Counted from the stretch's first letter, positions 43,438-53,222 are shown. The stretch: 64,000 bases of DNA from an uncultured Lachnospiraceae bacterium (GCA_900315735.1 ONAD01000011.1:21099-85098); one strand, 5' to 3'. The notes: generated from the letters alone by a model not told the origin. Made by a program: numbers and translations.

Positions 43438-46398
43438 TTATCTGGCAACCTCTACCATCTTATATGCCTCTACCTGATCCAGTTCTGCAATGTCATTAAA
43501 TCCTTCGAATACAAGACCACATTCATATCCGGCTTTTACTTCCTTCACATCATCCTTGAAACGTTTCAGGGAAGCAAGATTTCCTTCAAATATCTGTGTG
43601 CCTTCACGGGTAATACGAACTTTGCATCCACGCTCGAAGTTACCATCTAATACATAAGAACCTGCAATGTTACCAACACCGGATGCCTTGAAGATCTGAC
43701 GGACTTCTGCATGACCGATTACTTTTTCTTCGTATACAGGATCTAACATTCCCTTCATAGCAGCTTCTACATCTTCGATTGCATTGTAGATAACTTTATA
43801 GAGACGGATATCTACGCCTTCGTTTTCAGCAGTAACTTTTGCTGTAGGGTCCGGTCTTACGTTAAATCCGATGATGATTGCGTTAGATGCAGATGCCAAA
43901 GTTACATCAGATTCGTTGATTGCACCAACACCACCATGGATAATCTTAACCACAACTTCGTCATTGGAAAGTTTTACAAGACTCTGTTTTACTGCTTCTA
44001 CAGAACCCTGAACGTCTGCTTTGACGATGATATCCAGCTCTTTTACATCTCCGGACTGAATCTGTGAGAACAGGTCGTCTAAAGACATTCTGGAACGGGT
44101 CTCCTCTAACAGTTTTGCCTTTCCTTCGGAAATATATGTCTCTGCAAAGTTTCTTGCATCTTTTTCACTATCGCATGCTACGAATGTTTCTCCGGCATCC
44201 GGTACACTGGAAAGTCCTAAAATCTCTACCGGCATGGATGGTCCGGCTTCTTTTACTCTTCTTCCCTTGTCATCAATCATGGCACGTACTTTACCATATG
44301 CACTACCACAGGCAATCGGCTCACCAACTGTAAGGGTTCCCTTCTGTACCAGAACTGTTGCAACAGCTCCTCTTCCTTTATCCAGCTGTGCCTCAATGAT
44401 AACACCACGGGCTTTGCGTTTTGGATTTGCTTTTAACTCACTGACTTCTGCTGTTAATAACAACATTTCCAATAACTGGTCAATACCTTCGTGGGTATGC
44501 GCAGATACCGGTACAAAGATGGTGCTTCCGCCCCAGTCCTCCGGAATCAGTTCGTATTCGGATAACTCCTGTTTTACACGGTCAATATTGGCATTTGGCT
44601 TATCAATCTTATTAATTGCTACTACGATTTCAATTCCGGCTGCTTTTGCATGGTTAATTGCTTCTACTGTCTGTGGCATTACACCATCATCTGCTGCAAC
44701 AACAAGAATTGCAATATCGGTAGATTTTGCTCCACGCAGACGCATTGCAGTAAATGCTTCATGTCCCGGTGTATCTAAGAAGGTAATCTTCTGTCCGTTG
44801 ATACTTACGACATATGCTCCGATATGCTGTGTGATACCACCAGCCTCGCGGTCTGTAACATGTGTATTACGGATTGCATCCAGAAGGGATGTTTTACCAT
44901 GGTCAACGTGACCCATTACACAGACAACAGGTGGTCTTGGAACTAAATCTTCTTCTCTTTCTTCATCCTCTTTTAAGAGTTCTGCAATTACATCTACCTT
45001 TTCTTCCGGCTCTGCAATACAGTTGAATTCCAGTGCAATTTCTTCTGCGCTGTCGTAGTCGATTTCCTGGTTTACAGTAACCATCTGACCTTTCATGAAA
45101 AGTTTCTTGATGATTTCAGAAGCCTGAACCTTCATCTTCTCTGCCAGTTCCTTAATGGTCATACGCTCTGGCAGGGATACGCTGCGGATGGTATCTTCTT
45201 CCTTTGGCTTCGGCTGTGCAGGACGTTTCTTCTTGCCGCCGTTCTTCTCAAGATTTACATATCTTTCCTGTTTCTTGCTTCCTAACTTATCGTGCTCCTG
45301 TACCTGTTTCTTACGGGTATTGTCACGGTCACGGTTCTCACGGCTCTCTTTTCTTAAATCGTCCGGTCCTGCCTGGATAGCTTCTTTATTGAAACGGTTT
45401 AATTCCTGATCGAATCTTCCACCATTTCTTCCGCCTCTTCCATTTCTGTCGCCCTGTGGACGATTATTATTGTATGGTCGATCTCCCTGTGGGCGGTTAT
45501 TATTGTACGGTCTGTCTCCCTGTGGGCGGTTGTTGTTGTACGGTCTGTCTCCCTGCTGACGGTTGTTGTACGGTCTATCGCCCTGCTGACGGTTGTTGTA
45601 CGGTCTGTCTCCCTGGGAACGGTTGTTATTGTACGGTCTGTCTCCCTGCTGACGGTTGTTGTACGGTCTATCGCCCTGCTGACGGTTATTGTACGGTCTG
45701 TCTCCCTGTGGGCGGTTATTATTATATGGTCTGTCTCCCTGCTGACGGTTATTGTTAAAGTTTCTTGTCTCCGTCTTTTTCTCTTCTGTTTTCACTACCG
45801 GTTTCTCCTGAACAGTTTTTGTTTCCGTAGTCTTTACTTCTGCGGCTTTTGTTTCTGCTGGTTTTACCTCTGCTGCTTTTACTTCTGCAGCCTTAACTTC
45901 CGTTGCTTTTACTTCCGCAGCTTTTGTCTCTGCCGGTTTTACCTCAGCAGGCTTTGGTGCTGCCGGTTTTGCAGGCTGAGCTGGTCTTGCAGCCGGTTCC
46001 GGTCTTCTTGCTTCTCCGGTCTTGGCATTGATGTGATAAGCCTGACGTCTGCTTCCTGGATTAGTCTTGCTGTTCTGCGGATTAAATACAGCAGAAATAC
46101 TTGCTTTTTTCTTCGGACGAGCCGGTGCTTCTGCCGGTTTTGTCTCTGCTGCTTTTGCTTCGCCCGCCGGCTTAGTCTCTGCTGCTTTTGCTTCCCCTGC
46201 CGGCTTTGTCTCTGCTGCTGGCTTTGCTGCCGGTTTCGCTGCTCCGCTTACTTTGGAACGCACCAGCTTCTGTGCATCTTCATCTATACTATTGCTGGAT
46301 GTCTTTACTTCATACTGGGTTCCTTTTAAAGAATCCAAAACATCCTGCGGTTTTATATTTAATTCTTTTGCGAGTTCATATACTCTGAGTTTTGACAT
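43438..46398 (-). CDS. infB: Translation initiation factor IF-2 with long repetitive N-terminus
   Basis: 986 aa, longer than B. subtilis IF-2 (about 716). IF2_N at 1-50 ([20 protein letters not shown]), Lys/Ala/Glu/Pro repeats at about 53-92 and 140-196, an Arg-Pro-Tyr-Asn repeat region at 214-319, a second IF2_N at about 410-460, then the GTPase ([30 protein letters not shown]) and C-terminal domains. Brings fMet-tRNA to the 30S subunit. The extra length is all in the disordered N-terminus. Confidence 0.96.
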   Translation of the reverse strand: MSKLRVYELAKELNIKPQDVLDSLKGTQYEVKTSSNSIDEDAQKLVRSKVSGAAKPAAKPAAETKPAGEAKAAETKPAGEAKAAETKPAEAPARPKKKASISAVFNPQNSKTNPGSRRQAYHINAKTGEARRPEPAARPAQPAKPAAPKPAEVKPAETKAAEVKATEVKAAEVKAAEVKPAETKAAEVKTTETKTVQEKPVVKTEEKKTETRNFNNNRQQGDRPYNNNRPQGDRPYNNRQQGDRPYNNRQQGDRPYNNNRSQGDRPYNNRQQGDRPYNNRQQGDRPYNNNRPQGDRPYNNNRPQGDRPYNNNRPQGDRNGRGGRNGGRFDQELNRFNKEAIQAGPDDLRKESRENRDRDNTRKKQVQEHDKLGSKKQERYVNLEKNGGKKKRPAQPKPKEEDTIRSVSLPERMTIKELAEKMKVQASEIIKKLFMKGQMVTVNQEIDYDSAEEIALEFNCIAEPEEKVDVIAELLKEDEEREEDLVPRPPVVCVMGHVDHGKTSLLDAIRNTHVTDREAGGITQHIGAYVVSINGQKITFLDTPGHEAFTAMRLRGAKSTDIAILVVAADDGVMPQTVEAINHAKAAGIEIVVAINKIDKPNANIDRVKQELSEYELIPEDWGGSTIFVPVSAHTHEGIDQLLEMLLLTAEVSELKANPKRKARGVIIEAQLDKGRGAVATVLVQKGTLTVGEPIACGSAYGKVRAMIDDKGRRVKEAGPSMPVEILGLSSVPDAGETFVACDSEKDARNFAETYISEGKAKLLEETRSRMSLDDLFSQIQSGDVKELDIIVKADVQGSVEAVKQSLVKLSNDEVVVKIIHGGVGAINESDVTLASASNAIIIGFNVRPDPTAKVTAENEGVDIRLYKVIYNAIEDVEAAMKGMLDPVYEEKVIGHAEVRQIFKASGVGNIAGSYVLDGNFERGCKVRITREGTQIFEGNLASLKRFKDDVKEVKAGYECGLVFEGFNDIAELDQVEAYKMVEVAR
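45442..45759 (-). repeat. Tandem repeats in infB coding RPYNN(N)R-x-QGD
   Basis: Nine RPYNN units and ten QGD units in frame, alternating 30- and 33-base DNA units with few silent changes (for example between 45540 and 45720). The near identity at DNA level suggests recent expansion by slippage or unequal exchange. Confidence 0.9.
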
Positions 46399-46413
46399 AT
46401 ATAACTACCTCCG

Positions 46414-46731
46414 TTATTCAGTTGTTGACAGTTTCAATTGCTTTATGACGGCTTTGGCAAGACCTTCGTTGGTGACTGCCAAAGATGCCCGAAATTCTTT
46501 TCCAATATGATGTCCGAGACTCTCCTTATCAGCATAAGCATAAAATGGCACTTCATAAAAGCTGCACATATCACGGAAATGTTTCTTCGTATTATCCGAA
46601 GCATCTCCTGCAACAATGACCAGATGAGCCTTTCCCTCTTTTACTGCTTTCTCTGTTGAAAATTCTCCGCTTGCAACATTTCCTGCCTTGGCAGAAAGTC
46701 CAAGCATGGATAACACCTTATCTTGTTTCAA
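46414..46731 (-). CDS. L7Ae/L30e-type ribosomal protein (YlxQ-like)
   Basis: 105 aa, with a TTG start preceded by AAGGAG at about 10 bases, inside the end of rnpM (14-base overlap). KVLSMLGLSAKAGNVASGE and VIVAGDASDNTKKHFRDMC are the L7Ae kink-turn binding fold. In Firmicutes YlxQ sits between rnpM and infB, as here. An ATG ten codons upstream has no better SD. Confidence 0.9.
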   Translation of the reverse strand: MKQDKVLSMLGLSAKAGNVASGEFSTEKAVKEGKAHLVIVAGDASDNTKKHFRDMCSFYEVPFYAYADKESLGHHIGKEFRASLAVTNEGLAKAVIKQLKLSTTE

Positions 46732-46996
46732 TATTCTGCATCTCCTTTTGCAACTCCTCATATATTTCTTCCGGAATCGCCATTTTCAAAGATCTTTCCA
46801 AACCTTTTGTCTTCTTCGCTGCCAAAAAGCAATCCATATTCGGACAGATATATGCGCCTCTTCCATTCTTCCTTCCGGTGGAATCCACCACAAGTTCATC
46901 TTCCGGCGTATGAATAATCCGAATCAGTTCTTTCTTGCTTTTCATTTCCTGGCATCCTACGCATTTCCGCATAGGAATCTTCTTATTCGTTGCCAT
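46718..46996 (-). CDS. rnpM: RNase P modulator RnpM (YlxR)
   Basis: 92 aa, DUF448. RKCVGCQEMKSKKELIRI and NGRGAYICPNMDC are the family signatures. Homologues bind the RNase P RNA and modulate it. Overlaps nusA and the L7Ae gene by 14 bases each, so tightly coupled. Confidence 0.94.
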   Translation of the reverse strand: MATNKKIPMRKCVGCQEMKSKKELIRIIHTPEDELVVDSTGRKNGRGAYICPNMDCFLAAKKTKGLERSLKMAIPEEIYEELQKEMQNIETR

Positions 46997-48143
46997 CTAT
47001 GAACTCACCATCTCCTGCGTTTTCTTCTTCATAACCTTCCTCATAACCCTCTTCGTACTCCTCATCATAGTCCTCGTAATCATTTTCATAATCCATGAAT
47101 TCGCCAGACTCTCTTGCCTGTGTCTCACTCTTGATATCAATCTTGAATCCGGTCAGTCTTGCAGCAAGTCTTGCATTCTGTCCCTCTTTACCGATAGCAA
47201 GGGATAACTGATAATCCGGAACAACAACCTTGGCACTCTTCTCTTCGCCATCTGCGATTACGGAAATAACTTTTGCAGGGCTTAATGCATTTTCGATTAA
47301 CATAGCAGGATTCTCATTCCAGTTAATGATATCGATTTTCTCACCACGTAATTCGCTTACGATTGCATTTACTCTGGCTCCGTTCATACCTACACATGCT
47401 CCTACCGGATCTACATCAGGGTCATTGGAGTAAACAGCAATCTTGGTTCTGCTGCCTGCTTCACGGGCAATGCTCTTAATCTCTACAATACCATCTTTTA
47501 CTTCAGTAACTTCTGCTTCAAACAGACGTTTTACTAATTCCGGATGGGTTCTTGAAACCATAATCTTTGGTCCCTTTGGTGTAGATTTTACTTCCAGGAT
47601 ATATACCTTGATACGCTCGGTCGGTTTGAATACCTCACCCTTTACCTGCTCGTTTTCGGTAAGAATGGCATCTGCTTTACCAAGATTAATGGAAATATTT
47701 TTACCAACATATCTCTGTACGATTCCGGTTACAACATCTTTTTCCATGCTGTAATATTCGCTGTAAATTGCTTTTCTTTCTTCCTCACGAATCTTCTGTA
47801 AAATTACGTTCTTTGCATTCTGTGTTGCAATACGTCCGAATTCTTTGGATTTTACTTCTACATTTACCACATCACCAAGATTGTAATTAGAATCAATCAT
47901 GCGTGCATTTGCAAGGCTGATTTCTGTTACATCATCTTCTACTTTTTCCACTACTGTCTTTTCAGCAAGAACATGGAACTCGCATGTTTCCGGGTCAATA
48001 TTTACTTTAATATTATCTGCCTTTCCAAAATGGTTTTTGCATGCAGTCAGCAGAGAGTTCTCAATTGCCTCAAGTAAAGTCTCTTTGCTGATATTTTTTT
48101 CCTGTTCCAGTATTGTCAATGCTTCCAACAACTCGTTATTCAT
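46983..48143 (-). CDS. nusA: Transcription termination/antitermination factor NusA
   Basis: 386 aa. NusA N-terminal domain, S1 ([15 protein letters not shown] and neighbours, about 135-199), KH1 ([18 protein letters not shown]) and KH2 ([18 protein letters not shown]). The C-terminus is a Tyr/Glu/Asp-rich acidic tail, common in clostridial NusA. Acts with RNA polymerase at pauses. Second gene of the rimP operon. Confidence 0.96.
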   Translation of the reverse strand: MNNELLEALTILEQEKNISKETLLEAIENSLLTACKNHFGKADNIKVNIDPETCEFHVLAEKTVVEKVEDDVTEISLANARMIDSNYNLGDVVNVEVKSKEFGRIATQNAKNVILQKIREEERKAIYSEYYSMEKDVVTGIVQRYVGKNISINLGKADAILTENEQVKGEVFKPTERIKVYILEVKSTPKGPKIMVSRTHPELVKRLFEAEVTEVKDGIVEIKSIAREAGSRTKIAVYSNDPDVDPVGACVGMNGARVNAIVSELRGEKIDIINWNENPAMLIENALSPAKVISVIADGEEKSAKVVVPDYQLSLAIGKEGQNARLAARLTGFKIDIKSETQARESGEFMDYENDYEDYDEEYEEGYEEGYEEENAGDGEFIDGNE

Positions 48144-48195
48144 TTCTTTATCCTCCTATATACTTATTTTCTAAGTTGTATGCTAAGTTTAACGG

Positions 48196-48663
48196 TTAAA
48201 AATCTATTGCAAGACGGATTAATGCAATGTCCTTCTTATCAAATACCTTCTGTCCATATGATTCATCTTCGATTGTTACGGTATTCTCATCATATGCACT
48301 TAAGACTCCACAAAATTCCTTTTCATGGTCTATGGCACGATACAGACGTATCTCTACTTCTTTTCCCATCGAACGGATATAATCCTTTTCTTTCTTCAAC
48401 GGTCTGCCAAGTCCCGGTGAACTCACCTCAAAAATATAAGAGTCTTCCACATAATCTTCCCGATCCAGAATCTCATTCATTTCCCGTGCCACCATTTCAC
48501 AGTCATTGACGGTAATTCCGCCTTCCTTATCAATGTAAGCCCGCAAATACCAGTCGGAACCTTCCTTGACATATTCCACGTCTACCAGTTCAAAATGATA
48601 CTTATCAACGATTGGCTGAATGAAACTTTCTGTCTTCTGTTCATAAATTTCTTTTCTGGACAT
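48196..48663 (-). CDS. rimP: Ribosome maturation factor RimP
   Basis: 155 aa from MSRKEIYEQ, preceded by GGAAAGGTGGTTAC. An open frame extends 24 codons upstream but runs into the leader hairpin. FELVDVEYVKEGSDWYLRAYID and DYIFEVSSPGLGRPLK-type VSSPGLGRPLKKEKDY are RimP signatures. First gene of the operon. Confidence 0.95.
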   Translation of the reverse strand: MSRKEIYEQKTESFIQPIVDKYHFELVDVEYVKEGSDWYLRAYIDKEGGITVNDCEMVAREMNEILDREDYVEDSYIFEVSSPGLGRPLKKEKDYIRSMGKEVEIRLYRAIDHEKEFCGVLSAYDENTVTIEDESYGQKVFDKKDIALIRLAIDF

Positions 48664-48706
48664 GTAACCACCTTTCCATCTGCTTAAATTTTGTTCTAAA
48701 CATGAA

Positions 48707-48735
48707 TTGAGAGTGGACGCAACGCCCACTCTCAA
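48707..48735 (-). promoter_or_regulatory. Leader hairpin of the rimP-nusA operon
   Basis: A perfect 10-bp stem (TTGAGAGTGG/CCACTCTCAA) with a 9-base loop, about 20 bases into the transcript from the promoter. No long T-run follows on the minus strand, so it looks like a leader hairpin rather than a terminator, possibly a NusA-responsive pause. No known element matched. Confidence 0.5.
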
Positions 48736-48760
48736 AGTCTAAATCATCATGTACTGTTTT

Positions 48761-48788
48761 ATTATAGCACTATTTTCTTAAATTGCAA
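48761..48788 (-). promoter_or_regulatory. Promoter of the rimP-nusA-infB operon
   Basis: TTGCAA, 16 bases, TATAAT on the minus strand, about 100 bases before the rimP ATG. Confidence 0.65.
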
Positions 48789-48807
48789 GATTTTATTTCC
48801 GAATTGT

Positions 48808-51525
48808 CTACTTTCTGCCGGCTTTTTCTGTCTTTTTCTGTGACCAAACAGAACATGCTGCAATCACTACGGCAACCAGAAGTGTAAATACATATGCCAT
48901 CCATGCCGGTAATGTTCCGTTAGATGCTACTGTTGCGCTGCCGTTTCCATCACCTCTTACTAAAATCAGTGCGGAAATCGGTGCTACTTCTGCTGTTCCG
49001 GAAATTGTTTCAATGGTATCTGTTCCTGCTAAGGTATCATTGACGCATACATTCCAGTTTCCTTCCGGAAGAGTTACTTCTTTATTCTCATTATTGGCAT
49101 TGAAGATCACATACATTCCATCTGCTGTCTCTCCATTTACGCCACCGGTAATTTCAAATGCAACTACATTATCGTCTAAATCTTCTACCGGAGTTACATG
49201 CTCTTTTACATCCTCTGCATTGTCAAGACGAAGCACCGGATGTGCCTTACGGAATGCAATCAGTCCTTTATAATACTGGTAAACATTCTGATACTGTTCG
49301 TCTTCCAGATTGCTCCATTTTAAACTGTTTACAGAATCCGGTGAAGCATAGCTGTTTTCATCAAAGCCACCGTCTGCTTTTACTTTGCTTCTTAAGAATT
49401 CTTCTCCTGCCTGCATAAACGGAACACCCTCTGCTGTCATATAAACGGCTGCCGCAAGATTGTTCATGCGGATTCTCTCCTCTGCGGATGCTTCTGGTGT
49501 AGAACGGGTAATACGGTCCATCAGGGAAAGATTATCGTGACAGGATGCATAGTTAATGGACTGGGAAGGTGTAGTACACCATTCCGGTGATAATCCCATA
49601 AAGCATTTCTGCAGGGTCTTCTCTTTGCCATTTGCTCCGGATACAAAACCTTTTTCTGTTGTTGAGAATACATTTCCTTTTAACAGGTCTCTTAAAGTAT
49701 CACTGAAGAATGCCATTTCCGGTACTTCTGTGGAATTGGTCTGTGTTGTCATAGAATAGCCTTCTTTGGTAAGGCTTGTCTGCATAGACCATCCTTCTCC
49801 GTAGAAGATTACATCCGGATGATCTTTGTGTACTTCTTCGATTACTTCATTCATGGTTTCGGTATCTAAAAGTCCTACCAGGTCAAAACGGAATCCATCA
49901 ATATGATATTCATCTGCCCAGTATTTTACAGAATCCACAATGTATTTTTTCACCATAGAACGCTCGGATGCGGTGTCATTTCCACAACCGGAACCATTAG
50001 AATATGTTCCATTGTCATTTACTCTGGAGAAATACTCCGGCACAATTACGTTAAAACAGAATTCGCCGGCATTGTATACATGATTGTAAACCACGTCCAT
50101 AACGACGCTGATATCATTATCATGTAATGTCTTTACCATTTCCTTGGCTTCTTTCACACGAACTTCTCCATGGTATGGGTCTGTGGAATAAGAGCCTTCC
50201 GGTACGTTGTAGTTGACCGGATCATATCCCCAGTTAAACTGCGGTGTATCCAGCTTTGTTTCATCTACGGAACCATAATCATAGAATGGAAGTAAATGTA
50301 AATGTGTAATTCCCAAATCCTTGATATGGTCAAGTCCGGTTGGAACACCATTTTCAGTGGTGGTTCCTGTCTCTGTCAGTCCTAAATATTTTCCGACATT
50401 TTCAATTCCGGAACTGGAATCTGAAGAAACGTCACGGATATGCATTTCATAAATAATTGCATCATTGATGCCTTCTCCGGCATGTGGATTGCTGTCGCTG
50501 TCCCATCCTTCCGGATTGGTAGATTCCAAATCAATTACCATGGCACGTTTTCCATTGACACCAGTGGTTCTTGCATATGGGTCATTGGCTTCTTTTTCCT
50601 CGCCATTGATGGTTACGGTATAAGTATAATAAGTACCATTTAAATCTCCATCCTTAGATGCTACCCAGGTTCCGTTTACGTCTGCAGTCATCGGAATGGA
50701 TTCAATCAAATCATCGGTTCCTTCTGTTCCTGATTCATATAAATTTACAGAAACAGCCTGCGCGGTCGGTGCCCAAAGACGGAATGCTGTACTGTCTTTG
50801 GTCCAGGTTGCACCAAGGTCATCTCCGTCATAGGTATATTCCTCTTCGAATTCTTTAGTGGAATATACGCTTGGCATAACTACTTTATAATCATTTCCAT
50901 CGTATGTAATCTGGTAGCTCTTATAAGCGTCTAACGGCTCTTCTAAAACTACCTGATATACGAAATCGTCATCCTCTGTTACTTCTTTGATTGTGGCTGC
51001 CACACCATCGGTGCTCTTAATGGAAAATGCCTGCATCAAATCTCCGTCAATTGCTCCGGTCATCTGAACAGTTACTGCGCCTTCTCCATCATATTTGGCT
51101 CCGGATAATTTGGTTCCGGTTACGGCATCATCACCATATTCCTTGGTATATCCTTCTACACCGGATTCTACATAAATATCCACGGTGCCGGATACCATCT
51201 CAGAAATATCAATGAACTGGTCTTCATCAATATCCTTGGTCCAATCAGCAGTACGCACGATAAATCCGACTGAGGTTGTTCCCGGTGTTACTTCCATGGT
51301 TGCTACATGGTCACCATCTTCCTCTGCCAGCTCATAAGCTGCTCCGTCTGCACCTTCTTCCCACATCCAGACATCCCATCCATCATAATTGTCGTCTGCT
51401 CTGTGGTAATGCAGCTTAATCAAAAGTTCGTCAGCCTTTACCATTGCCGCATCTGAGACTACTGAAAAAACAGTCATCATGATAAGCAACAATGCCATCC
51501 CCAATGCTTTTCCTCTTCTTTTCAT
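48808..51525 (-). CDS. pulA: Extracellular type I pullulanase, membrane anchored
   Basis: 905 aa from MKRRGKAL, with GGAGGGTGAC before it. Signal peptide, CBM41-type starch-binding domain (LHYHRADDNYDGWDVWMW), CBM48 (STAFRLWAPTAQAVSVNLY), then GH13_14 with YNWGYDP-like FNWGYDPVNYN, nucleophile Asp548 (DGFRFDL), acid/base Glu577 (FYGEGW) and CHDN (about 663-666). The end is a membrane helix with positive tail (VFTLLVAVVIAACSVW). Cleaves alpha-1,6 branches in pullulan and amylopectin at the cell surface, feeding the importer and MalQ encoded 8 kb away. Confidence 0.95.
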   Translation of the reverse strand: MKRRGKALGMALLLIMMTVFSVVSDAAMVKADELLIKLHYHRADDNYDGWDVWMWEEGADGAAYELAEEDGDHVATMEVTPGTTSVGFIVRTADWTKDIDEDQFIDISEMVSGTVDIYVESGVEGYTKEYGDDAVTGTKLSGAKYDGEGAVTVQMTGAIDGDLMQAFSIKSTDGVAATIKEVTEDDDFVYQVVLEEPLDAYKSYQITYDGNDYKVVMPSVYSTKEFEEEYTYDGDDLGATWTKDSTAFRLWAPTAQAVSVNLYESGTEGTDDLIESIPMTADVNGTWVASKDGDLNGTYYTYTVTINGEEKEANDPYARTTGVNGKRAMVIDLESTNPEGWDSDSNPHAGEGINDAIIYEMHIRDVSSDSSSGIENVGKYLGLTETGTTTENGVPTGLDHIKDLGITHLHLLPFYDYGSVDETKLDTPQFNWGYDPVNYNVPEGSYSTDPYHGEVRVKEAKEMVKTLHDNDISVVMDVVYNHVYNAGEFCFNVIVPEYFSRVNDNGTYSNGSGCGNDTASERSMVKKYIVDSVKYWADEYHIDGFRFDLVGLLDTETMNEVIEEVHKDHPDVIFYGEGWSMQTSLTKEGYSMTTQTNSTEVPEMAFFSDTLRDLLKGNVFSTTEKGFVSGANGKEKTLQKCFMGLSPEWCTTPSQSINYASCHDNLSLMDRITRSTPEASAEERIRMNNLAAAVYMTAEGVPFMQAGEEFLRSKVKADGGFDENSYASPDSVNSLKWSNLEDEQYQNVYQYYKGLIAFRKAHPVLRLDNAEDVKEHVTPVEDLDDNVVAFEITGGVNGETADGMYVIFNANNENKEVTLPEGNWNVCVNDTLAGTDTIETISGTAEVAPISALILVRGDGNGSATVASNGTLPAWMAYVFTLLVAVVIAACSVWSQKKTEKAGRK

Positions 51526-51671
51526 GTCACCCTCCGTCATGTATTTGTTAGATTTGCTTATTTTTGCATTGTTTCTCACTGGAAACATAGTAAATTATAA
51601 CATAAAGTTTGTGATTTTAGAAGAGGAATTTTCGTAAATTTTAGTATTTTTATCATTTTTAGTTATAGTAA

Positions 51672-51714
51672 AAAATCATACCAAATACTGTTTCACCTCA
51701 GTTTTGGTATGATT
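51672..51714 (-). terminator. Intrinsic terminator of the RNase III-like gene
   Basis: AATCATACCAAA pairs with TTTGGTATGATT, with extra ACTG/CAGT pairs, followed on the minus strand by TTTTTTA. Only 11 bases after the stop codon. Confidence 0.85.
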
Positions 51715-51725
51715 CTTTCATTTAC

Positions 51726-52778
51726 CTATTCGTCTTCTAAAACCATCTTTAACATTTTAAATGCAGCTCTTTTTTTTGCCTCTTTTTTTGCTGTTGCATC
51801 TGCCATGCAAATATTATCATATTCTTTAATTCCACATTCACAATGCCAGATTGGATTACCATTCGAATCATATTTTTCTGTAAAGTTATATTGTGGAATA
51901 GAAAAATAACCTCTCCTTGCAAGAATTTCGAGTTGATTAATAGAATCTTGTTTATTTGGGTGTTCTATTTCATCCCTGATAGTAAACAACAAGTTATTCT
52001 TTTCCAGATATCGGTATGCATATTCTGCTGCATCCTTTCTGGCTTCTTTCTGTGAGTCACCAAACCCAAGAATAATATTGTCAAATTCTTCATTTTTTAG
52101 ATACGCCTTATATAGTGGTCTTTTTCCGTTTATCGGCCAGGAATTATTCACATAATTTCCCGTTTCCCAGTATGTAGTATTGTATTTTTCCACATGATAT
52201 AATGGCAAAATTCCATATTTTCGTAATGACCACTCCTGTAAAAGTTGAATATAATTGTCATCTTCATTCTCTAAATCAGGTTCCAGCATCTGCTCAATCA
52301 CCTGTTTAAGAATTGTCATATCCCAATTACAATCCAATACTACCGCCCCAATGATTGCTTCAAATAAATCTTCTTTTACAGCATCTTTCTCTTCCGCATG
52401 TCCGTTAATATCACTTTTTCCCATAATAAGGAAATCAGCAAAACCCAGCATATCGATCCTTTCTGCCAGATTCCTCCTTTGAACAAGTTTGCTCTTAATT
52501 TCTGTCAGTTCACCTTCATCACATTCAGAATAAAATTCATTGCATTCATCTCTGCCAAAATCATCGCATTCAGATGCCATATAGCCGTACTCTTCTGTAA
52601 GCAACTGAACCACAACAATATCAAGGACCTTATCGCCAATGAACTCTAAAACTTCATTATTTGCCCCGCCATTTTCTGCAGAATATGACCTGCGAATAAA
52701 TGCCTGTTGTAATAAGTCGCGGTTTTTAAATTTGTAATCAATTTGGTTTTCGATACCAATTAAATCATTTGTATCCAT
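51726..52778 (-). CDS. RNase III family enzyme with two dsRNA-binding domains
   Basis: 350 aa. The N-terminal RNase III domain keeps every catalytic residue by alignment to E. coli: E42, E45 and D49 in NEVLEFIGDKVLD, E88 in DEGELTEIKSKLV, D137 and E140 in EDLFEAIIGAVVLD. An acidic, cysteine-bearing insertion lies at about 62-87. Two dsRNA-binding domains follow, about 176-259 and 278-346 (each ends with an Ala/Lys helix, as in SQKEARKDAAEYA and AKKEAKKRAAF). Housekeeping Rnc has one. Not in the usual rnc-smc context; stands alone with its own terminator in A/T-rich flanks. Probably an accessory enzyme; function unknown. Confidence 0.85.
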   Translation of the reverse strand: MDTNDLIGIENQIDYKFKNRDLLQQAFIRRSYSAENGGANNEVLEFIGDKVLDIVVVQLLTEEYGYMASECDDFGRDECNEFYSECDEGELTEIKSKLVQRRNLAERIDMLGFADFLIMGKSDINGHAEEKDAVKEDLFEAIIGAVVLDCNWDMTILKQVIEQMLEPDLENEDDNYIQLLQEWSLRKYGILPLYHVEKYNTTYWETGNYVNNSWPINGKRPLYKAYLKNEEFDNIILGFGDSQKEARKDAAEYAYRYLEKNNLLFTIRDEIEHPNKQDSINQLEILARRGYFSIPQYNFTEKYDSNGNPIWHCECGIKEYDNICMADATAKKEAKKRAAFKMLKMVLEDE

Positions 52779-52908
52779 ATGATACCTCCTAGTTTATTTT
52801 TACTAGAAGACATAAAGAGTCCAATAATAAACAATCCATTCTTATAATGCATTGCTAAATTGAACAAGATAAGATAAATTTGAATCTTTGTTTTTCTTTG
52901 TTTACATC

Positions 52909-52932
52909 ATTTCACTTACATAAAATGAAATA
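52909..52932. promoter_or_regulatory. ATTTCA/TGAAAT inverted repeat upstream of the RNase III-like gene
   Basis: ATTTCA and TGAAAT arms flank an A/T-rich centre. Possible operator for the gene that starts 130 bases downstream; no known motif. Confidence 0.3.
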
Positions 52933-52967
52933 AACCTATAAAAACAATGGTTTTAATTTATAATATT

Positions 52968-52999
52968 ATGCCCTCTGTTTTTAATATAACAGAAGGCAT
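52968..52999 (-). other. Hairpin upstream of the RNase III-like gene
   Basis: ATGCC-TCTGTT and AACAGA-GGCAT arms, each with one bulged base, 8-base loop. On the plus strand GCTGTTTTT follows, but no plus-strand gene ends here. It could be a leader hairpin cut by the enzyme itself, as for E. coli rnc, if the promoter lies still further upstream. Confidence 0.35.
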
Positions 53000-53035
53000 G
53001 CTGTTTTTCAATTTCTATTTTCATATCCCTAGCAA

Positions 53036-53073
53036 TAAAAAATGCTGTAAAACCATCATTTGGCTTTCAGCAT
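53036..53073 (-). terminator. Terminator of tRNA-Glu
   Basis: ATGCTGAAAGCCA pairs with TGGTTTTACAGCAT (one bulge), followed by TTTTTT on the minus strand, 38 bases after the tRNA 3' end. Confidence 0.8.
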
Positions 53074-53110
53074 CTTCTATGGGTTGGGCTATTAAATTAT
53101 TAATAGTGAG

Positions 53111-53182
53111 CAGTTCATAGGGGAATCGAACCCCTGTTTCCGCCGTGAGAGGGCGGCGTCTTAACCGCTTGACCAATGAACC
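53111..53182 (-). tRNA. tRNA-Glu (anticodon CTC)
   Basis: Read on the minus strand: acceptor GGTTCAT pairs with ATGAACT (one G-U), anticodon stem CCGCC/GGCGG encloses the loop CTCTCAC with anticodon CTC, T-arm has GGTTCGATTCC. Discriminator G; CCA not encoded. 72 bases. Decodes GAG. It stands alone with its own promoter and terminator. Confidence 0.95.
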
Positions 53183-53193
53183 GGACAAGTGAT

Positions 53194-53222
53194 ACTATAG
53201 CACGGTGTCCAATAAATTGCAA
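53194..53222 (-). promoter_or_regulatory. Promoter of tRNA-Glu
   Basis: TTGCAA, 17 bases, TATAGT on the minus strand, 11 bases before the mature 5' end. Confidence 0.7.

Larger units (their letters stand above)
52779..53035. other. A/T-rich intergenic region
   Basis: No gene seen on either strand. Holds the inverted repeat and hairpin listed above. Base composition is visibly more A/T than the operons around it. Confidence 0.5.

Noticed and set aside
44234..44911. 225-codon plus-strand ORF opposite infB
   Set aside because: Antisense shadow of the conserved IF-2 GTPase region; no SD and composition unlike a real protein.
45442..45759. Regular repeats that look like a CRISPR array
   Set aside because: The units are in frame within infB, code RPYNN-QGD residues, and have no unique spacers.
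51590..53111. att repeat of the tRNA-Glu 3' end marking an integrated element
   Set aside because: I found no second copy of the tRNA 3' end sequence on the RNase III side and no integrase gene.
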